Of a stretch of 64,000 bases of DNA, positions 7,262 through 20,215 are shown one piece after another. Each line of letters begins with the position of its first letter. Position 1 is the first letter of the stretch. Below the pieces are notes generated by a model. It did no database searches, was not told the origin of the DNA, and saw nothing but the letters and a program-made list of their open reading frames with translations. The DNA is from Aphelocoma coerulescens (lineage: Eukaryota; Chordata; Aves; Passeriformes; Corvidae): NCBI RefSeq assembly GCF_041296385.1, contig NC_091016.1, forward strand, positions 17,087,497-17,151,496, read 5' to 3'. The position numbers were made by a program, and so were the translations under genes.

Positions 7262-9507
7262 CTACTGTGCAGAGGGATGGATCTCTGCTGTCTCCTGGGC
7301 CAGGTGACGGTCCTGCAGCCAAGAATGCTCAAACAGGTCTTCCAAGGACGGCCTGTGCGCGAGGTCCATGGATAAACACCACCGGATGAGGTGCTGGCAC
7401 TCTGGGGAGAGAAACGGGAAAACGCTGCTCAGCGGGACAAGGCTCCTGCCCCTGCTCTCCCAGATTCCACGGTGCCCAGGCCACACTAGGAGCGCTCGGA
7501 AGCTGCACCCCAACCTTCCCGTCGATCCTCCCTTTCGGACGAGAGCAGCCCAGAGGCACACGTGCCACCTCCTCCAGCTAACCCCAGCAGATCAGCCTCC
7601 TCCCTAGCTGCAAGAGCAGGACGCCTGCGTGCCACCTGCCCTCTGCCAACCACGTCCTTCCCCCCCTCCCCCCGTGCTGTGAAGGCGCATCCCCACCTTG
7701 AGACACCCGGGGCGGGAAGAAGAGCTGGCCCCGGATGATGTCCTCATCCGTGTTGAAAGGAAGGTGCCCACAGACCAGCTCATAGAGCAGGATGCCCAGG
7801 GACCAGATGGTGGCTGGCTGGCCATGGTAGCAGCCAAAGAGGATCCACTCCGGCGGGCTGTACTCCGGCGTGCCTACGGGACACGGGCGCAGCTCATCAG
7901 GCCCTGATGAGTGCTGCTCCCTCCCAGCCAGCTCCCATTCCACAACAGGCAGCCCTCGCCCCGCCGGAAAGCAACTTGGCTGCAGCCGGCTGCAGAAGGA
8001 TTTCCCCTCGCTCCCTCCCTCTTCCGCCTCTGCCAGCAAAGGGGGGAATCTCTGCTGCCCGGCTGGGCCCCGCCTTTGGGCTCACCTGACATTCGGGTGT
8101 AGAAGGTGTCCTGGAGGACCGTGCCGCACCCGAAGTCGATGAGCTTTGCCTCGCCGGTGGCCAGGTCGACGAGGACGTTCTCGGCCTTGATGTCGCGGTG
8201 CAGGACGCCGCGGCTGGTGCAGTGCCGCACGGCCTCCAGCACCTGGCGGAACAGCCCCCGCGCCACGGGCTCCGTCAGGAAGCCCCGCTCCTCCAGGAAG
8301 TACCAGAGGTCCTGACAGCGCTCCGGACGCTCCATGACCAGCGCGAAGCCGTCGGGCAGCTCGAACCAGTCCAGGAGCCGCACCACGCCGCGGAAGCCAG
8401 GGCGCGACACCATCCAGAGCAGCGCCAGCTCCAGGGGCACAAGGGCGCCGTTGTGCTGCGGGGGGGACCGCGATGCCGTCAGCGGGGCCGATGCTGCGCC
8501 GAGCCTTCGGCACCCCGGCCCGGCCCCACCGCCGCTCGCCATTGCCCGGCCCGGGACGCTCCGCGGCCCCCGCTCACTGCACGCTCGCTCCCCTCGCAGC
8601 GTCCCGGCTCCCACCCTCCCGGGCCTCGCCCTAGCCCCGCCCGCCACGCCCCGCCGGCTTTCACTCACCAGCCGCGCCCACTCCGGGATGCGATCGCGGG
8701 ACACTCGCTTGATGGCCACCTGCAAGTCAAGGCGAGCGGCGGGCTGAGCTCGTCGCCCGTCGCCCGTCGCCCGCCGCCCGCCGCCCCCCTCCGACCCGGC
8801 CCCACTCTTACCGGGGCGCCGTCGGCGAGCCGGGTCCCGGAGTAAACGCTGCCGCAGCCGCCGCTCCCCAGCAGCGGGCCCTGCCGGTAGAGCTGCTCCA
8901 GGGGAGGCTTCTCCGCCCGTGCGGGCGGCACCGCGCTCTCGGCATTCTGCCCGGGGCCCCCGGGCGCTGCTGCTTCCCGAGCCGCCCCGGGGCCGGCGGC
9001 CGAGCTGACGAGCGGCGGAGTTCGGAGCGGGGAAGCTGCCGGCGATGCTGCGGACGACGCTGCCGGGGACGGGGCGGGAGCCGGGCGGCAGCGGGGCGGC
9101 TCCGGGCGGAAGCGCCGGAGGGGCCTCGTTCGGGGCCGGGGCCGGGCCAGGGCCCGCGCCAGGCGGAGCCAAAAGAGCGTGCTGCTCCGCCAGCACCAGA
9201 GCGAGCGGCACTTCCAGCGGCGCCGCTGCCAGTACGGAGAGAGCCCGGCGGAGGCGGCACCGCGGCGGGCCGGGCAGGGGCGGGCAGGGGGCGGCCCCGC
9301 CGAGGGGCGGCAGCGGGGCGGCTCCGGGCGGAGCCGCGGGAGGGGCCTCGGCCGGGGCCGGGCCAGGGCCCGCGCCAGGCGGAGCCAAAAGAGCGTGCTG
9401 CTCCGCCAGCACCAGAGCCGCTGCCAGGACGGAGAGAGCCCGGCGGAGGCGGCACCGCGGCGGGCACGGGGCGGCCCCGCAGAGGGGCGGCCCGCGGGAC
9501 GCGGCAT
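7262..9507 (-). CDS. PIM1-like: PIM1-like serine/threonine kinase, copy 2
   Basis: Coding exons 8812-9507, 8669-8719, 8086-8455, 7697-7873 and 7262-7401. The predicted 477-residue protein is identical to copy 1 (Cys100, Leu445), and all splice sites are kept. The leader minisatellite at 9623-9682 has five 12-bp copies with the same CAG-type interruption as copies 1 and 3, which groups these three. The truncated PIM pseudogene at 5818-6988 lies immediately downstream. The intact frame and the GT-AG introns suggest a functional gene or a very recent duplicate; expression cannot be judged from the sequence. Confidence 0.9.
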
Positions 9508-9622
9508 GAGCCGCGCTGGGAGAGGCGGAGACAGGGACGGGACGGGAGTGAGTGGAGTGTGAGAGGGAGAAGGGGACGGAGAGCGAGCGGAAATCCGAGT
9601 GGAAAACCGATCGAGAGAGGCG

Positions 9623-9682
9623 CTGCTGCCGCTGCTGCTGCAGCTGCTGCTGCCGCTGCTGCTGCCGCTGCTGCTGCCGCTG
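9623..9682. repeat. 12-bp minisatellite in 5' leader, unit 2
   Basis: Five copies, with the same interruption as in unit 1. Confidence 0.95.
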
Positions 9683-10091
9683 AGCCGCCGGAGCGCGCGG
9701 CCGTTCCGTTCGTCCGTTCCCTGCGCGAGCCCACCGGAGGAGCCGGCGCGCGCCCCGCGGAAGGGAAGAAGCAAACAAAGAAATAAATGCCCGTGAAAGA
9801 AATAACCTAATAAATCAATACAGAAATAAAGAAAAGTGTGGGCTTGTAGCTTTCTTCTTCCTTGGGTGAGATGAAGCATTTCACCGGGAAGAGTTCCCTG
9901 TCCTGATGGTTGTGCGAGAGTGGACAGGAGTGGAGCCTTTAATTTTCAGGTAGAAAAGATAAATCGTGTCAGTAATGTCATCTCTTTTCATCCTCTGTTG
10001 AGACAGTTGCAGGCTGCCAAAAGACAGAGTCTGCAATGTGGAACTTGGTCCCAAGCTTCTTTTTCTGCCAGAGGATGAGGAGGGGAAGTAT

Positions 10092-10647
10092 CCCAGAATC
10101 ACGGAGTCACGGCATTGTTTGGCTTGGACGGGACCTGAAAGATCACGTCGTTGCAAGCCCCCCTGCTGTGGCTAGGGACCCCTGGCACTGGACCAAGGGC
10201 TTGTCTAGAGCTCCTTTCAGCCTGGCCTTGAACACTGCCAGGGGAGGGGGTAGCCACACCTTCTCCGGGCAACCTGTGCCACGAGAGTCATTTTTCTGAA
10301 TACCTCATCTAAACCTACTCTCTTTCCGTTTGGATCCATTCTCCCTTGTCCTGTCCTTGCCTGCCCTTGTCCAAAGTCCCTCTCCAGCTTTCTTGTAGGT
10401 TGCCGTCAGGTCCTGGAAGGCCACGGTTCTGTCGAGCCTAAGCCTAAGTGTCTTTTGCCGGCTGAAGAAGCCCAGCTGTCTCAGCCTTTCCTTGCAGGAG
10501 AGGTGCTCCAGCGCTCGCTAAATCTCGGTGTCCCCCGTCCGCACGTGCTCCAGCCCGTCCGTGTCCTTGCCATCCGTGCTGGGGAGCCCGGCAGAGCCGG
10601 ATGCAGCGCTGCAGGTGCAGTGTCACCGGCGTGGAGGAGACACGGCC
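10092..10647 (-). mobile_element. CR1 LINE 3' end fragment, unit 2
   Basis: Same insertion as at 3615-4170; it separates the leader of kinase copy 2 from the spacer. Confidence 0.85.
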
Positions 10648-12294
10648 CTGCCAGCGGCTCCGGGAGCCAGCAGTTGGCGACTGGCCGCCCGCTTGCCAGA
10701 GACCCGGGGCCTTTGTGCCTCCCCTGCTCCCCGCGCCTTTCCCCGCCGCTCCCTCGCTCCCTCGCTCGCTCGCTCGGGGGAAATCCACCCTCTGCCACCC
10801 CGCCCCGCTGCCCCGGGGGCTCCCCGGCGCCATCTTGAGGGCCCCAGGCCTCGGCCTCACCAGGCTCACCCGAAGGCCGTGGGGACACAAGCACACGCAC
10901 AGAAAGTGCCCTAGGGTTCCAAGGTCAAGCTTTTGCCTACGGCATCAGTTTGCTTTCAGACTGTGGACGAGATTATAAAATCACCAGGAGGAAAGAGCAT
11001 GAAAAAGTTCTGCTTGGGCAGTACCTCAAGGCTTTGAGGGAGAGGGTTTGTGGTGCTTCCTCGCTCACAGGGAGCCGCAGGAAGTAAAACTAGAAATAAA
11101 CTAGTAATAAACTAGTAAAAATAGTCATAACCCCGTATTAATTGGAAGGAAAACCTGAGGAATTGGCAGCTAGCCCCTCAGAAACATGAGGAGCAAAAGC
11201 CAGTCTTCTACCTGAGAGCTGCCTGGGCAGGGGCAATTCTTCCGATTGCATCAGCGTGGCCGTGGCTAGAAAGGGCAGCGAGGAGAGGAATTCAGCGTCT
11301 CCTGGCAGCCCCTGAAATCCCAGCTCTCACTTGCGTGCACCGGGGATTCTGCTTCAGACTCTGAACTTGCGCAGCCGCTCCTTGGGCGCTGTTTGCCCCC
11401 AGGCACAGCGGTGGGTGCTGCAGCAGCTGTCCCGCACACAGGGCTCTGGAGCCTCCCCGAGGCCGCCAAGGACTGGAGGAGGCCACGTGCCCGGGATCTG
11501 GTGCAGCACCGTGGGGCTGTGGGGGATGCTTTGGTCTCTTTGGGTGGAAGGTTGGGGAGCAGGGCAAATGGAATCAAGATGAGACAGGGATCAACCAGCG
11601 CCACGCCAGGCAGCCTTTTTTCCTACCGGGGCTCCTCTGAGTTTAGCGAGCTAATGAGGCCTGCGGAGCAAACGAGACCCGGGAGCGAGGAGGGAAGGGC
11701 TGGCTGGGAAGGAGTCAGATAAAGCCCTTGCAGGCATTTCTCTTTCCGAGGGGCTCCTGGGGAGACAAAGGAGACAAGAAGGATGTCCCATCTCGTGACA
11801 CTCCCTTTTTTCCTTCAGGAGCTGTACCGCAGTCACTGCGTACAAGAGTTTCCATCGTGATCCCTTTGATGCCAGGGAGCACAAAGAACTTGGAACCTTG
11901 CCGGAGTCCAGCCCTGCCTGCCTATCTTGGAGCAGAGGGGAAAGATGAAGAAGTATTTGGGCGGGGCTTGAGCCGAAATGGCATTTTGCCGCTTCTGATT
12001 TCCTCCCAGCTTTTGCAGCGGGGCGACCACTGCGTCCCTGCAAACCGCTCCCCTTTCCAAAGCACACGCGAGCCTGGCTGGCAGCTCCGGCTTCTCGAAG
12101 GGGCTGCTGCCGTTGGCAACAGGAGCTGTTGTTGAAATTTTCGCGTTGCTTAACACCCCCTGCCAAAGGCCACCGAGTGGCTGAGGAAGGACCCAAAAAG
12201 ATTACCCTGGAGGAAGGGGACCAAAAGCTTGGAAAAGGATGAAAGAAAGGCTCCGATGACAACGACAAGAACAAGATTTATTTTTGACAGCAAA

Positions 12295-13465
12295 TTAACA
12301 CCCGCCGCCCTCCAGCCCTCCCAGATTCGCAGGCCGAGCGGTGCTGCTTCCGTGCCTGAGGTGCTGGCACCCTGGGGAGAGAAACCAGAAAGCCGCGGTC
12401 AGCCGGACAGGGCTCCTGTCCCCCCTGTCCCAGCACGGCCTGTGCCCGGGCCAGGCTGCTGGCGGTGCCAATTCTCCGTTTCTAGAGGAGAGCAGCATGG
12501 CAGGCCACGTTCCACCTCCTCCACTTAAACACGGCAGAGCAGTCTCCTCAGCAGCTGCAAGAGCGGGATGCTCGTGTGCCCGCTGCCGTCTGCCGGAAGC
12601 CCATCTGCCACCCGTTGCTGTGAAGCCGGGTACCCACCTCTGGAGACCTGCTGCCAGGAGAGGAGCCGATCCCGCACGAGGTCCTCGTCCGTCTTGAAGG
12701 CGATGGCCCCGCAGACCGCGGCCCCCCGGGGTAGCGCCGGCACCGGACGCACTCCACACACAGGGTGCCAGCGCTTCCCCATGCGGTCCGGGCACCCGGT
12801 GCAACCTTCCTGGAAAAAGCAAAGAACGATTGCATGAAAGTCAATTCAAAACAAGACCTGGAAGCAAGAAAAAGCGTCAAAGGTTATCACCGTATCACGG
12901 GCCTGGGGAGGGTCTGAGCACTCCATGCAAGCATTAAGGCTCTCCATGGCTGGGGAAAAACCCCACCTTTCCCACGCGTAAGCCCACCCCTTCCTCAAGG
13001 GCCCGCAAAGCAGACCAGCAGGGGCACGCCTTCGGAACCCGCCCCCCTCTGCTGCCCCCCGTCCCTACGGACGGATGCTTTTGCCAGGCTGGCTCCCCCC
13101 GCCCCAGCCCGGGCCAGGCTGGGTGGCAGAAGCTGTCAGCAAGGCCGGGCGCTGGCTCCCCCTGCACAGCATCCGTGCCCTGTCCCGCCAAAAAGCAACT
13201 TGGCGGCCGGCGGAAAAATTAATATTCCCCGGCGCCGCCAAGCGGGGAAGCTCCGGCGCCTGGCCCGGCCGAGCCCTGCCACGCCTGGAACCACGAGCAT
13301 CCCCCCACCCCTCCGCCGGCTGTGGACTCATCTTGATTCCGTCGGGGCGCAGAGCGTGTCCTCCAGGAAGGGGCCGCAACCAAAGCCAACCGGCTTTGCC
13401 CCGCCAGCGGCCAGCTCGAGGACGGTGTTGTCCGGCTCCAGGTCGTGCTCCAGAAGAACACCCCG
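12295..13465 (-). pseudogene. Truncated PIM1-like pseudogene downstream of copy 3
   Basis: Same structure and lesions as the pseudogene at 5818-6988: exon 3 at 13332-13465, exon 4 at 12638-12809 (172 bp, frame broken) and exon 5 at 12295-12371. No difference from that copy was noticed. Confidence 0.85.
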
Positions 13466-13738
13466 GCGGTGCCTCGGCTTGCGGGGACATCACGATGCCA
13501 TTGAGCTGCAGGGGGATGTTTCCCCTTTTCCAGTCCGTGGCAACTTCACTGCACTGCCACGACTTCTCCAATAGGATGGGGAGCACTGAGCCGCTTCCTC
13601 CACAAGGCGCCGAGGACCAGCGGAAGCATCTCCTCGGCTGCGCTCTCTCCTCCGTGCCACGGCCGCAGGGAAACGCTCTGCCGTTTTCTTCGAGCGCCCC
13701 GAGACGCGTGCAGCTGGTGCTTGCTGGGCTCCTGGATC

Positions 13739-15984
13739 CTACTGTGCAGAGGGATGGATCTCTGCTGTCTCCTGGGCCAGGTGACGGTCCTGCAGCCAAG
13801 AATGCTCAAACAGGTCTTCCAAGGACGGCCTGTGCGCGAGGTCCATGGATAAACACCACCGGATGAGGTGCTGGCACTCTGGGGAGAGAAACGGGAAAAC
13901 GCTGCTCAGCGGGACAAGGCTCCTGCCCCTGCTCTCCCAGATTCCACGGTGCCCAGGCCACACTAGGAGCGCTCGGAAGCTGCACCCCAACCTTCCCGTC
14001 GATCCTCCCTTTCGGACGAGAGCAGCCCAGAGGCACACGTGCCACCTCCTCCAGCTAACCCCAGCAGATCAGCCTCCTCCCTAGCTGCAAGAGCAGGACG
14101 CCTGCGTGCCACCTGCCCTCTGCCAACCACGTCCTTCCCCCCCTCCCCCCGTGCTGTGAAGGCGCATCCCCACCTTGAGACACCCGGGGCGGGAAGAAGA
14201 GCTGGCCCCGGATGATGTCCTCATCCGTGTTGAAAGGAAGGTGCCCACAGACCAGCTCATAGAGCAGGATGCCCAGGGACCAGATGGTGGCTGGCTGGCC
14301 ATGGTAGCAGCCAAAGAGGATCCACTCCGGCGGGCTGTACTCCGGCGTGCCTACGGGACACGGGCGCAGCTCATCAGGCCCTGATGAGTGCTGCTCCCTC
14401 CCAGCCAGCTCCCATTCCACAACAGGCAGCCCTCGCCCCGCCGGAAAGCAACTTGGCTGCAGCCGGCTGCAGAAGGATTTCCCCTCGCTCCCTCCCTCTT
14501 CCGCCTCTGCCAGCAAAGGGGGGAATCTCTGCTGCCCGGCTGGGCCCCGCCTTTGGGCTCACCTGACATTCGGGTGTAGAAGGTGTCCTGGAGGACCGTG
14601 CCGCACCCGAAGTCGATGAGCTTTGCCTCGCCGGTGGCCAGGTCGACGAGGACGTTCTCGGCCTTGATGTCGCGGTGCAGGACGCCGCGGCTGGTGCAGT
14701 GCCGCACGGCCTCCAGCACCTGGCGGAACAGCCCCCGCGCCACGGGCTCCGTCAGGAAGCCCCGCTCCTCCAGGAAGTACCAGAGGTCCTGACAGCGCTC
14801 CGGACGCTCCATGACCAGCGCGAAGCCGTCGGGCAGCTCGAACCAGTCCAGGAGCCGCACCACGCCGCGGAAGCCAGGGCGCGACACCATCCAGAGCAGC
14901 GCCAGCTCCAGGGGCACAAGGGCGCCGTTGTGCTGCGGGGGGGACCGCGATGCCGTCAGCGGGGCCGATGCTGCGCCGAGCCTTCGGCACCCCGGCCCGG
15001 CCCCACCGCCGCTCGCCATTGCCCGGCCCGGGACGCTCCGCGGCCCCCGCTCACTGCACGCTCGCTCCCCTCGCAGCGTCCCGGCTCCCACCCTCCCGGG
15101 CCTCGCCCTAGCCCCGCCCGCCACGCCCCGCCGGCTTTCACTCACCAGCCGCGCCCACTCCGGGATGCGATCGCGGGACACTCGCTTGATGGCCACCTGC
15201 AAGTCAAGGCGAGCGGCGGGCTGAGCTCGTCGCCCGTCGCCCGTCGCCCGCCGCCCGCCGCCCCCCTCCGACCCGGCCCCACTCTTACCGGGGCGCCGTC
15301 GGCGAGCCGGGTCCCGGAGTAAACGCTGCCGCAGCCGCCGCTCCCCAGCAGCGGGCCCTGCCGGTAGAGCTGCTCCAGGGGAGGCTTCTCCGCCCGTGCG
15401 GGCGGCACCGCGCTCTCGGCATTCTGCCCGGGGCCCCCGGGCGCTGCTGCTTCCCGAGCCGCCCCGGGGCCGGCGGCCGAGCTGACGAGCGGCGGAGTTC
15501 GGAGCGGGGAAGCTGCCGGCGATGCTGCGGACGACGCTGCCGGGGACGGGGCGGGAGCCGGGCGGCAGCGGGGCGGCTCCGGGCGGAAGCGCCGGAGGGG
15601 CCTCGTTCGGGGCCGGGGCCGGGCCAGGGCCCGCGCCAGGCGGAGCCAAAAGAGCGTGCTGCTCCGCCAGCACCAGAGCGAGCGGCACTTCCAGCGGCGC
15701 CGCTGCCAGTACGGAGAGAGCCCGGCGGAGGCGGCACCGCGGCGGGCCGGGCAGGGGCGGGCAGGGGGCGGCCCCGCCGAGGGGCGGCAGCGGGGCGGCT
15801 CCGGGCGGAGCCGCGGGAGGGGCCTCGGCCGGGGCCGGGCCAGGGCCCGCGCCAGGCGGAGCCAAAAGAGCGTGCTGCTCCGCCAGCACCAGAGCCGCTG
15901 CCAGGACGGAGAGAGCCCGGCGGAGGCGGCACCGCGGCGGGCACGGGGCGGCCCCGCAGAGGGGCGGCCCGCGGGACGCGGCAT
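13739..15984 (-). CDS. PIM1-like: PIM1-like serine/threonine kinase, copy 3
   Basis: Coding exons 15289-15984, 15146-15196, 14563-14932, 14174-14350 and 13739-13878. The protein is identical to copies 1, 2 and 5 (Cys100, Leu445). The leader minisatellite at 16100-16159 has five copies and the interruption typical of the left end of the array. The catalytic Lys236, Glu258, Asp337 and Asp356 are all present. No frameshift or premature stop is seen. Confidence 0.9.
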
Positions 15985-16099
15985 GAGCCGCGCTGGGAGA
16001 GGCGGAGACAGGGACGGGACGGGAGTGAGTGGAGTGTGAGAGGGAGAAGGGGACGGAGAGCGAGCGGAAATCCGAGTGGAAAACCGATCGAGAGAGGCG

Positions 16100-16159
16100 C
16101 TGCTGCCGCTGCTGCTGCAGCTGCTGCTGCCGCTGCTGCTGCCGCTGCTGCTGCCGCTG
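16100..16159. repeat. 12-bp minisatellite in 5' leader, unit 3
   Basis: Five copies, with the same interruption as in units 1 and 2. Confidence 0.95.
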
Positions 16160-16568
16160 AGCCGCCGGAGCGCGCGGCCGTTCCGTTCGTCCGTTCCCTG
16201 CGCGAGCCCACCGGAGGAGCCGGCGCGCGCCCCGCGGAAGGGAAGAAGCAAACAAAGAAATAAATGCCCGTGAAAGAAATAACCTAATAAATCAATACAG
16301 AAATAAAGAAAAGTGTGGGCTTGTAGCTTTCTTCTTCCTTGGGTGAGATGAAGCATTTCACCGGGAAGAGTTCCCTGTCCTGATGGTTGTGCGAGAGTGG
16401 ACAGGAGTGGAGCCTTTAATTTTCAGGTAGAAAAGATAAATCGTGTCAGTAATGTCATCTCTTTTCATCCTCTGTTGAGACAGTTGCAGGCTGCCAAAAG
16501 ACAGAGTCTGCAATGTGGAACTTGGTCCCAAGCTTCTTTTTCTGCCAGAGGATGAGGAGGGGAAGTAT

Positions 16569-17124
16569 CCCAGAATCACGGAGTCACGGCATTGTTTGGC
16601 TTGGACGGGACCTGAAAGATCACGTCGTTGCAAGCCCCCCTGCTGTGGCTAGGGACCCCTGGCACTGGACCAAGGGCTTGTCTAGAGCTCCTTTCAGCCT
16701 GGCCTTGAACACTGCCAGGGGAGGGGGTAGCCACACCTTCTCCGGGCAACCTGTGCCACGAGAGTCATTTTTCTGAATACCTCATCTAAACCTACTCTCT
16801 TTCCGTTTGGATCCATTCTCCCTTGTCCTGTCCTTGCCTGCCCTTGTCCAAAGTCCCTCTCCAGCTTTCTTGTAGGTTGCCGTCAGGTCCTGGAAGGCCA
16901 CGGTTCTGTCGAGCCTAAGCCTAAGTGTCTTTTGCCGGCTGAAGAAGCCCAGCTGTCTCAGCCTTTCCTTGCAGGAGAGGTGCTCCAGCGCTCGCTAAAT
17001 CTCGGTGTCCCCCGTCCGCACGTGCTCCAGCCCGTCCGTGTCCTTGCCATCCGTGCTGGGGAGCCCGGCAGAGCCGGATGCAGCGCTGCAGGTGCAGTGT
17101 CACCGGCGTGGAGGAGACACGGCC
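16569..17124 (-). mobile_element. CR1 LINE 3' end fragment, unit 3
   Basis: Same insertion, upstream of kinase copy 3. Confidence 0.85.
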
Positions 17125-18771
17125 CTGCCAGCGGCTCCGGGAGCCAGCAGTTGGCGACTGGCCGCCCGCTTGCCAGAGACCCGGGGCCTTTGTGCCTCCC
17201 CTGCTCCCCGCGCCTTTCCCCGCCGCTCCCTCGCTCCCTCGCTCGCTCGCTCGGGGGAAATCCACCCTCTGCCACCCCGCCCCGCTGCCCCGGGGGCTCC
17301 CCGGCGCCATCTTGAGGGCCCCAGGCCTCGGCCTCACCAGGCTCACCCGAAGGCCGTGGGGACACAAGCACACGCACAGAAAGTGCCCTAGGGTTCCAAG
17401 GTCAAGCTTTTGCCTACGGCATCAGTTTGCTTTCAGACTGTGGACGAGATTATAAAATCACCAGGAGGAAAGAGCATGAAAAAGTTCTGCTTGGGCAGTA
17501 CCTCAAGGCTTTGAGGGAGAGGGTTTGTGGTGCTTCCTCGCTCACAGGGAGCCGCAGGAAGTAAAACTAGAAATAAACTAGTAATAAACTAGTAAAAATA
17601 GTCATAACCCCGTATTAATTGGAAGGAAAACCTGAGGAATTGGCAGCTAGCCCCTCAGAAACATGAGGAGCAAAAGCCAGTCTTCTACCTGAGAGCTGCC
17701 TGGGCAGGGGCAATTCTTCCGATTGCATCAGCGTGGCCGTGGCTAGAAAGGGCAGCGAGGAGAGGAATTCAGCGTCTCCTGGCAGCCCCTGAAATCCCAG
17801 CTCTCACTTGCGTGCACCGGGGATTCTGCTTCAGACTCTGAACTTGCGCAGCCGCTCCTTGGGCGCTGTTTGCCCCCAGGCACAGCGGTGGGTGCTGCAG
17901 CAGCTGTCCCGCACACAGGGCTCTGGAGCCTCCCCGAGGCCGCCAAGGACTGGAGGAGGCCACGTGCCCGGGATCTGGTGCAGCACCGTGGGGCTGTGGG
18001 GGATGCTTTGGTCTCTTTGGGTGGAAGGTTGGGGAGCAGGGCAAATGGAATCAAGATGAGACAGGGATCAACCAGCGCCACGCCAGGCAGCCTTTTTTCC
18101 TACCGGGGCTCCTCTGAGTTTAGCGAGCTAATGAGGCCTGCGGAGCAAACGAGACCCGGGAGCGAGGAGGGAAGGGCTGGCTGGGAAGGAGTCAGATAAA
18201 GCCCTTGCAGGCATTTCTCTTTCCGAGGGGCTCCTGGGGAGACAAAGGAGACAAGAAGGATGTCCCATCTCGTGACACTCCCTTTTTTCCTTCAGGAGCT
18301 GTACCGCAGTCACTGCGTACAAGAGTTTCCATCGTGATCCCTTTGATGCCAGGGAGCACAAAGAACTTGGAACCTTGCCGGAGTCCAGCCCTGCCTGCCT
18401 ATCTTGGAGCAGAGGGGAAAGATGAAGAAGTATTTGGGCGGGGCTTGAGCCGAAATGGCATTTTGCCGCTTCTGATTTCCTCCCAGCTTTTGCAGCGGGG
18501 CGACCACTGCGTCCCTGCAAACCGCTCCCCTTTCCAAAGCACACGCGAGCCTGGCTGGCAGCTCCGGCTTCTCGAAGGGGCTGCTGCCGTTGGCAACAGG
18601 AGCTGTTGTTGAAATTTTCGCGTTGCTTAACACCCCCTGCCAAAGGCCACCGAGTGGCTGAGGAAGGACCCAAAAAGATTACCCTGGAGGAAGGGGACCA
18701 AAAGCTTGGAAAAGGATGAAAGAAAGGCTCCGATGACAACGACAAGAACAAGATTTATTTTTGACAGCAAA

Positions 18772-19942
18772 TTAACACCCGCCGCCCTCCAGCCCTCCCA
18801 GATTCGCAGGCCGAGCGGTGCTGCTTCCGTGCCTGAGGTGCTGGCACCCTGGGGAGAGAAACCAGAAAGCCGCGGTCAGCCGGACAGGGCTCCTGTCCCC
18901 CCTGTCCCAGCACGGCCTGTGCCCGGGCCAGGCTGCTGGCGGTGCCAATTCTCCGTTTCTAGAGGAGAGCAGCATGGCAGGCCACGTTCCACCTCCTCCA
19001 CTTAAACACGGCAGAGCAGTCTCCTCAGCAGCTGCAAGAGCGGGATGCTCGTGTGCCCGCTGCCGTCTGCCGGAAGCCCATCTGCCACCCGTTGCTGTGA
19101 AGCCGGGTACCCACCTCTGGAGACCTGCTGCCAGGAGAGGAGCCGATCCCGCACGAGGTCCTCGTCCGTCTTGAAGGCGATGGCCCCGCAGACCGCGGCC
19201 CCCCGGGGTAGCGCCGGCACCGGACGCACTCCACACACAGGGTGCCAGCGCTTCCCCATGCGGTCCGGGCACCCGGTGCAACCTTCCTGGAAAAAGCAAA
19301 GAACGATTGCATGAAAGTCAATTCAAAACAAGACCTGGAAGCAAGAAAAAGCGTCAAAGGTTATCACCGTATCACGGGCCTGGGGAGGGTCTGAGCACTC
19401 CATGCAAGCATTAAGGCTCTCCATGGCTGGGGAAAAACCCCACCTTTCCCACGCGTAAGCCCACCCCTTCCTCAAGGGCCCGCAAAGCAGACCAGCAGGG
19501 GCACGCCTTCGGAACCCGCCCCCCTCTGCTGCCCCCCGTCCCTACGGACGGATGCTTTTGCCAGGCTGGCTCCCCCCGCCCCAGCCCGGGCCAGGCTGGG
19601 TGGCAGAAGCTGTCAGCAAGGCCGGGCGCTGGCTCCCCCTGCACAGCATCCGTGCCCTGTCCCGCCAAAAAGCAACTTGGCGGCCGGCGGAAAAATTAAT
19701 ATTCCCCGGCGCCGCCAAGCGGGGAAGCTCCGGCGCCTGGCCCGGCCGAGCCCTGCCACGCCTGGAACCACGAGCATCCCCCCACCCCTCCGCCGGCTGT
19801 GGACTCATCTTGATTCCGTCGGGGCGCAGAGCGTGTCCTCCAGGAAGGGGCCGCAACCAAAGCCAACCGGCTTTGCCCCGCCAGCGGCCAGCTCGAGGAC
19901 GGTGTTGTCCGGCTCCAGGTCGTGCTCCAGAAGAACACCCCG
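18772..19942 (-). pseudogene. Truncated PIM1-like pseudogene downstream of copy 4
   Basis: Exon 3 at 19809-19942, exon 4 at 19115-19286 and exon 5 at 18772-18848. It carries the GFG and lost-donor lesions in exon 3 and the 5-bp net deletion in exon 4. It lies between the CR1 and spacer of unit 3 and kinase copy 4. Confidence 0.85.
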
Positions 19943-20215
19943 GCGGTGCCTCGGCTTGCGGGGACATCACGATGCCATTGAGCTGCAGGGGGATGTTTCC
20001 CCTTTTCCAGTCCGTGGCAACTTCACTGCACTGCCACGACTTCTCCAATAGGATGGGGAGCACTGAGCCGCTTCCTCCACAAGGCGCCGAGGACCAGCGG
20101 AAGCATCTCCTCGGCTGCGCTCTCTCCTCCGTGCCACGGCCGCAGGGAAACGCTCTGCCGTTTTCTTCGAGCGCCCCGAGACGCGTGCAGCTGGTGCTTG
20201 CTGGGCTCCTGGATC

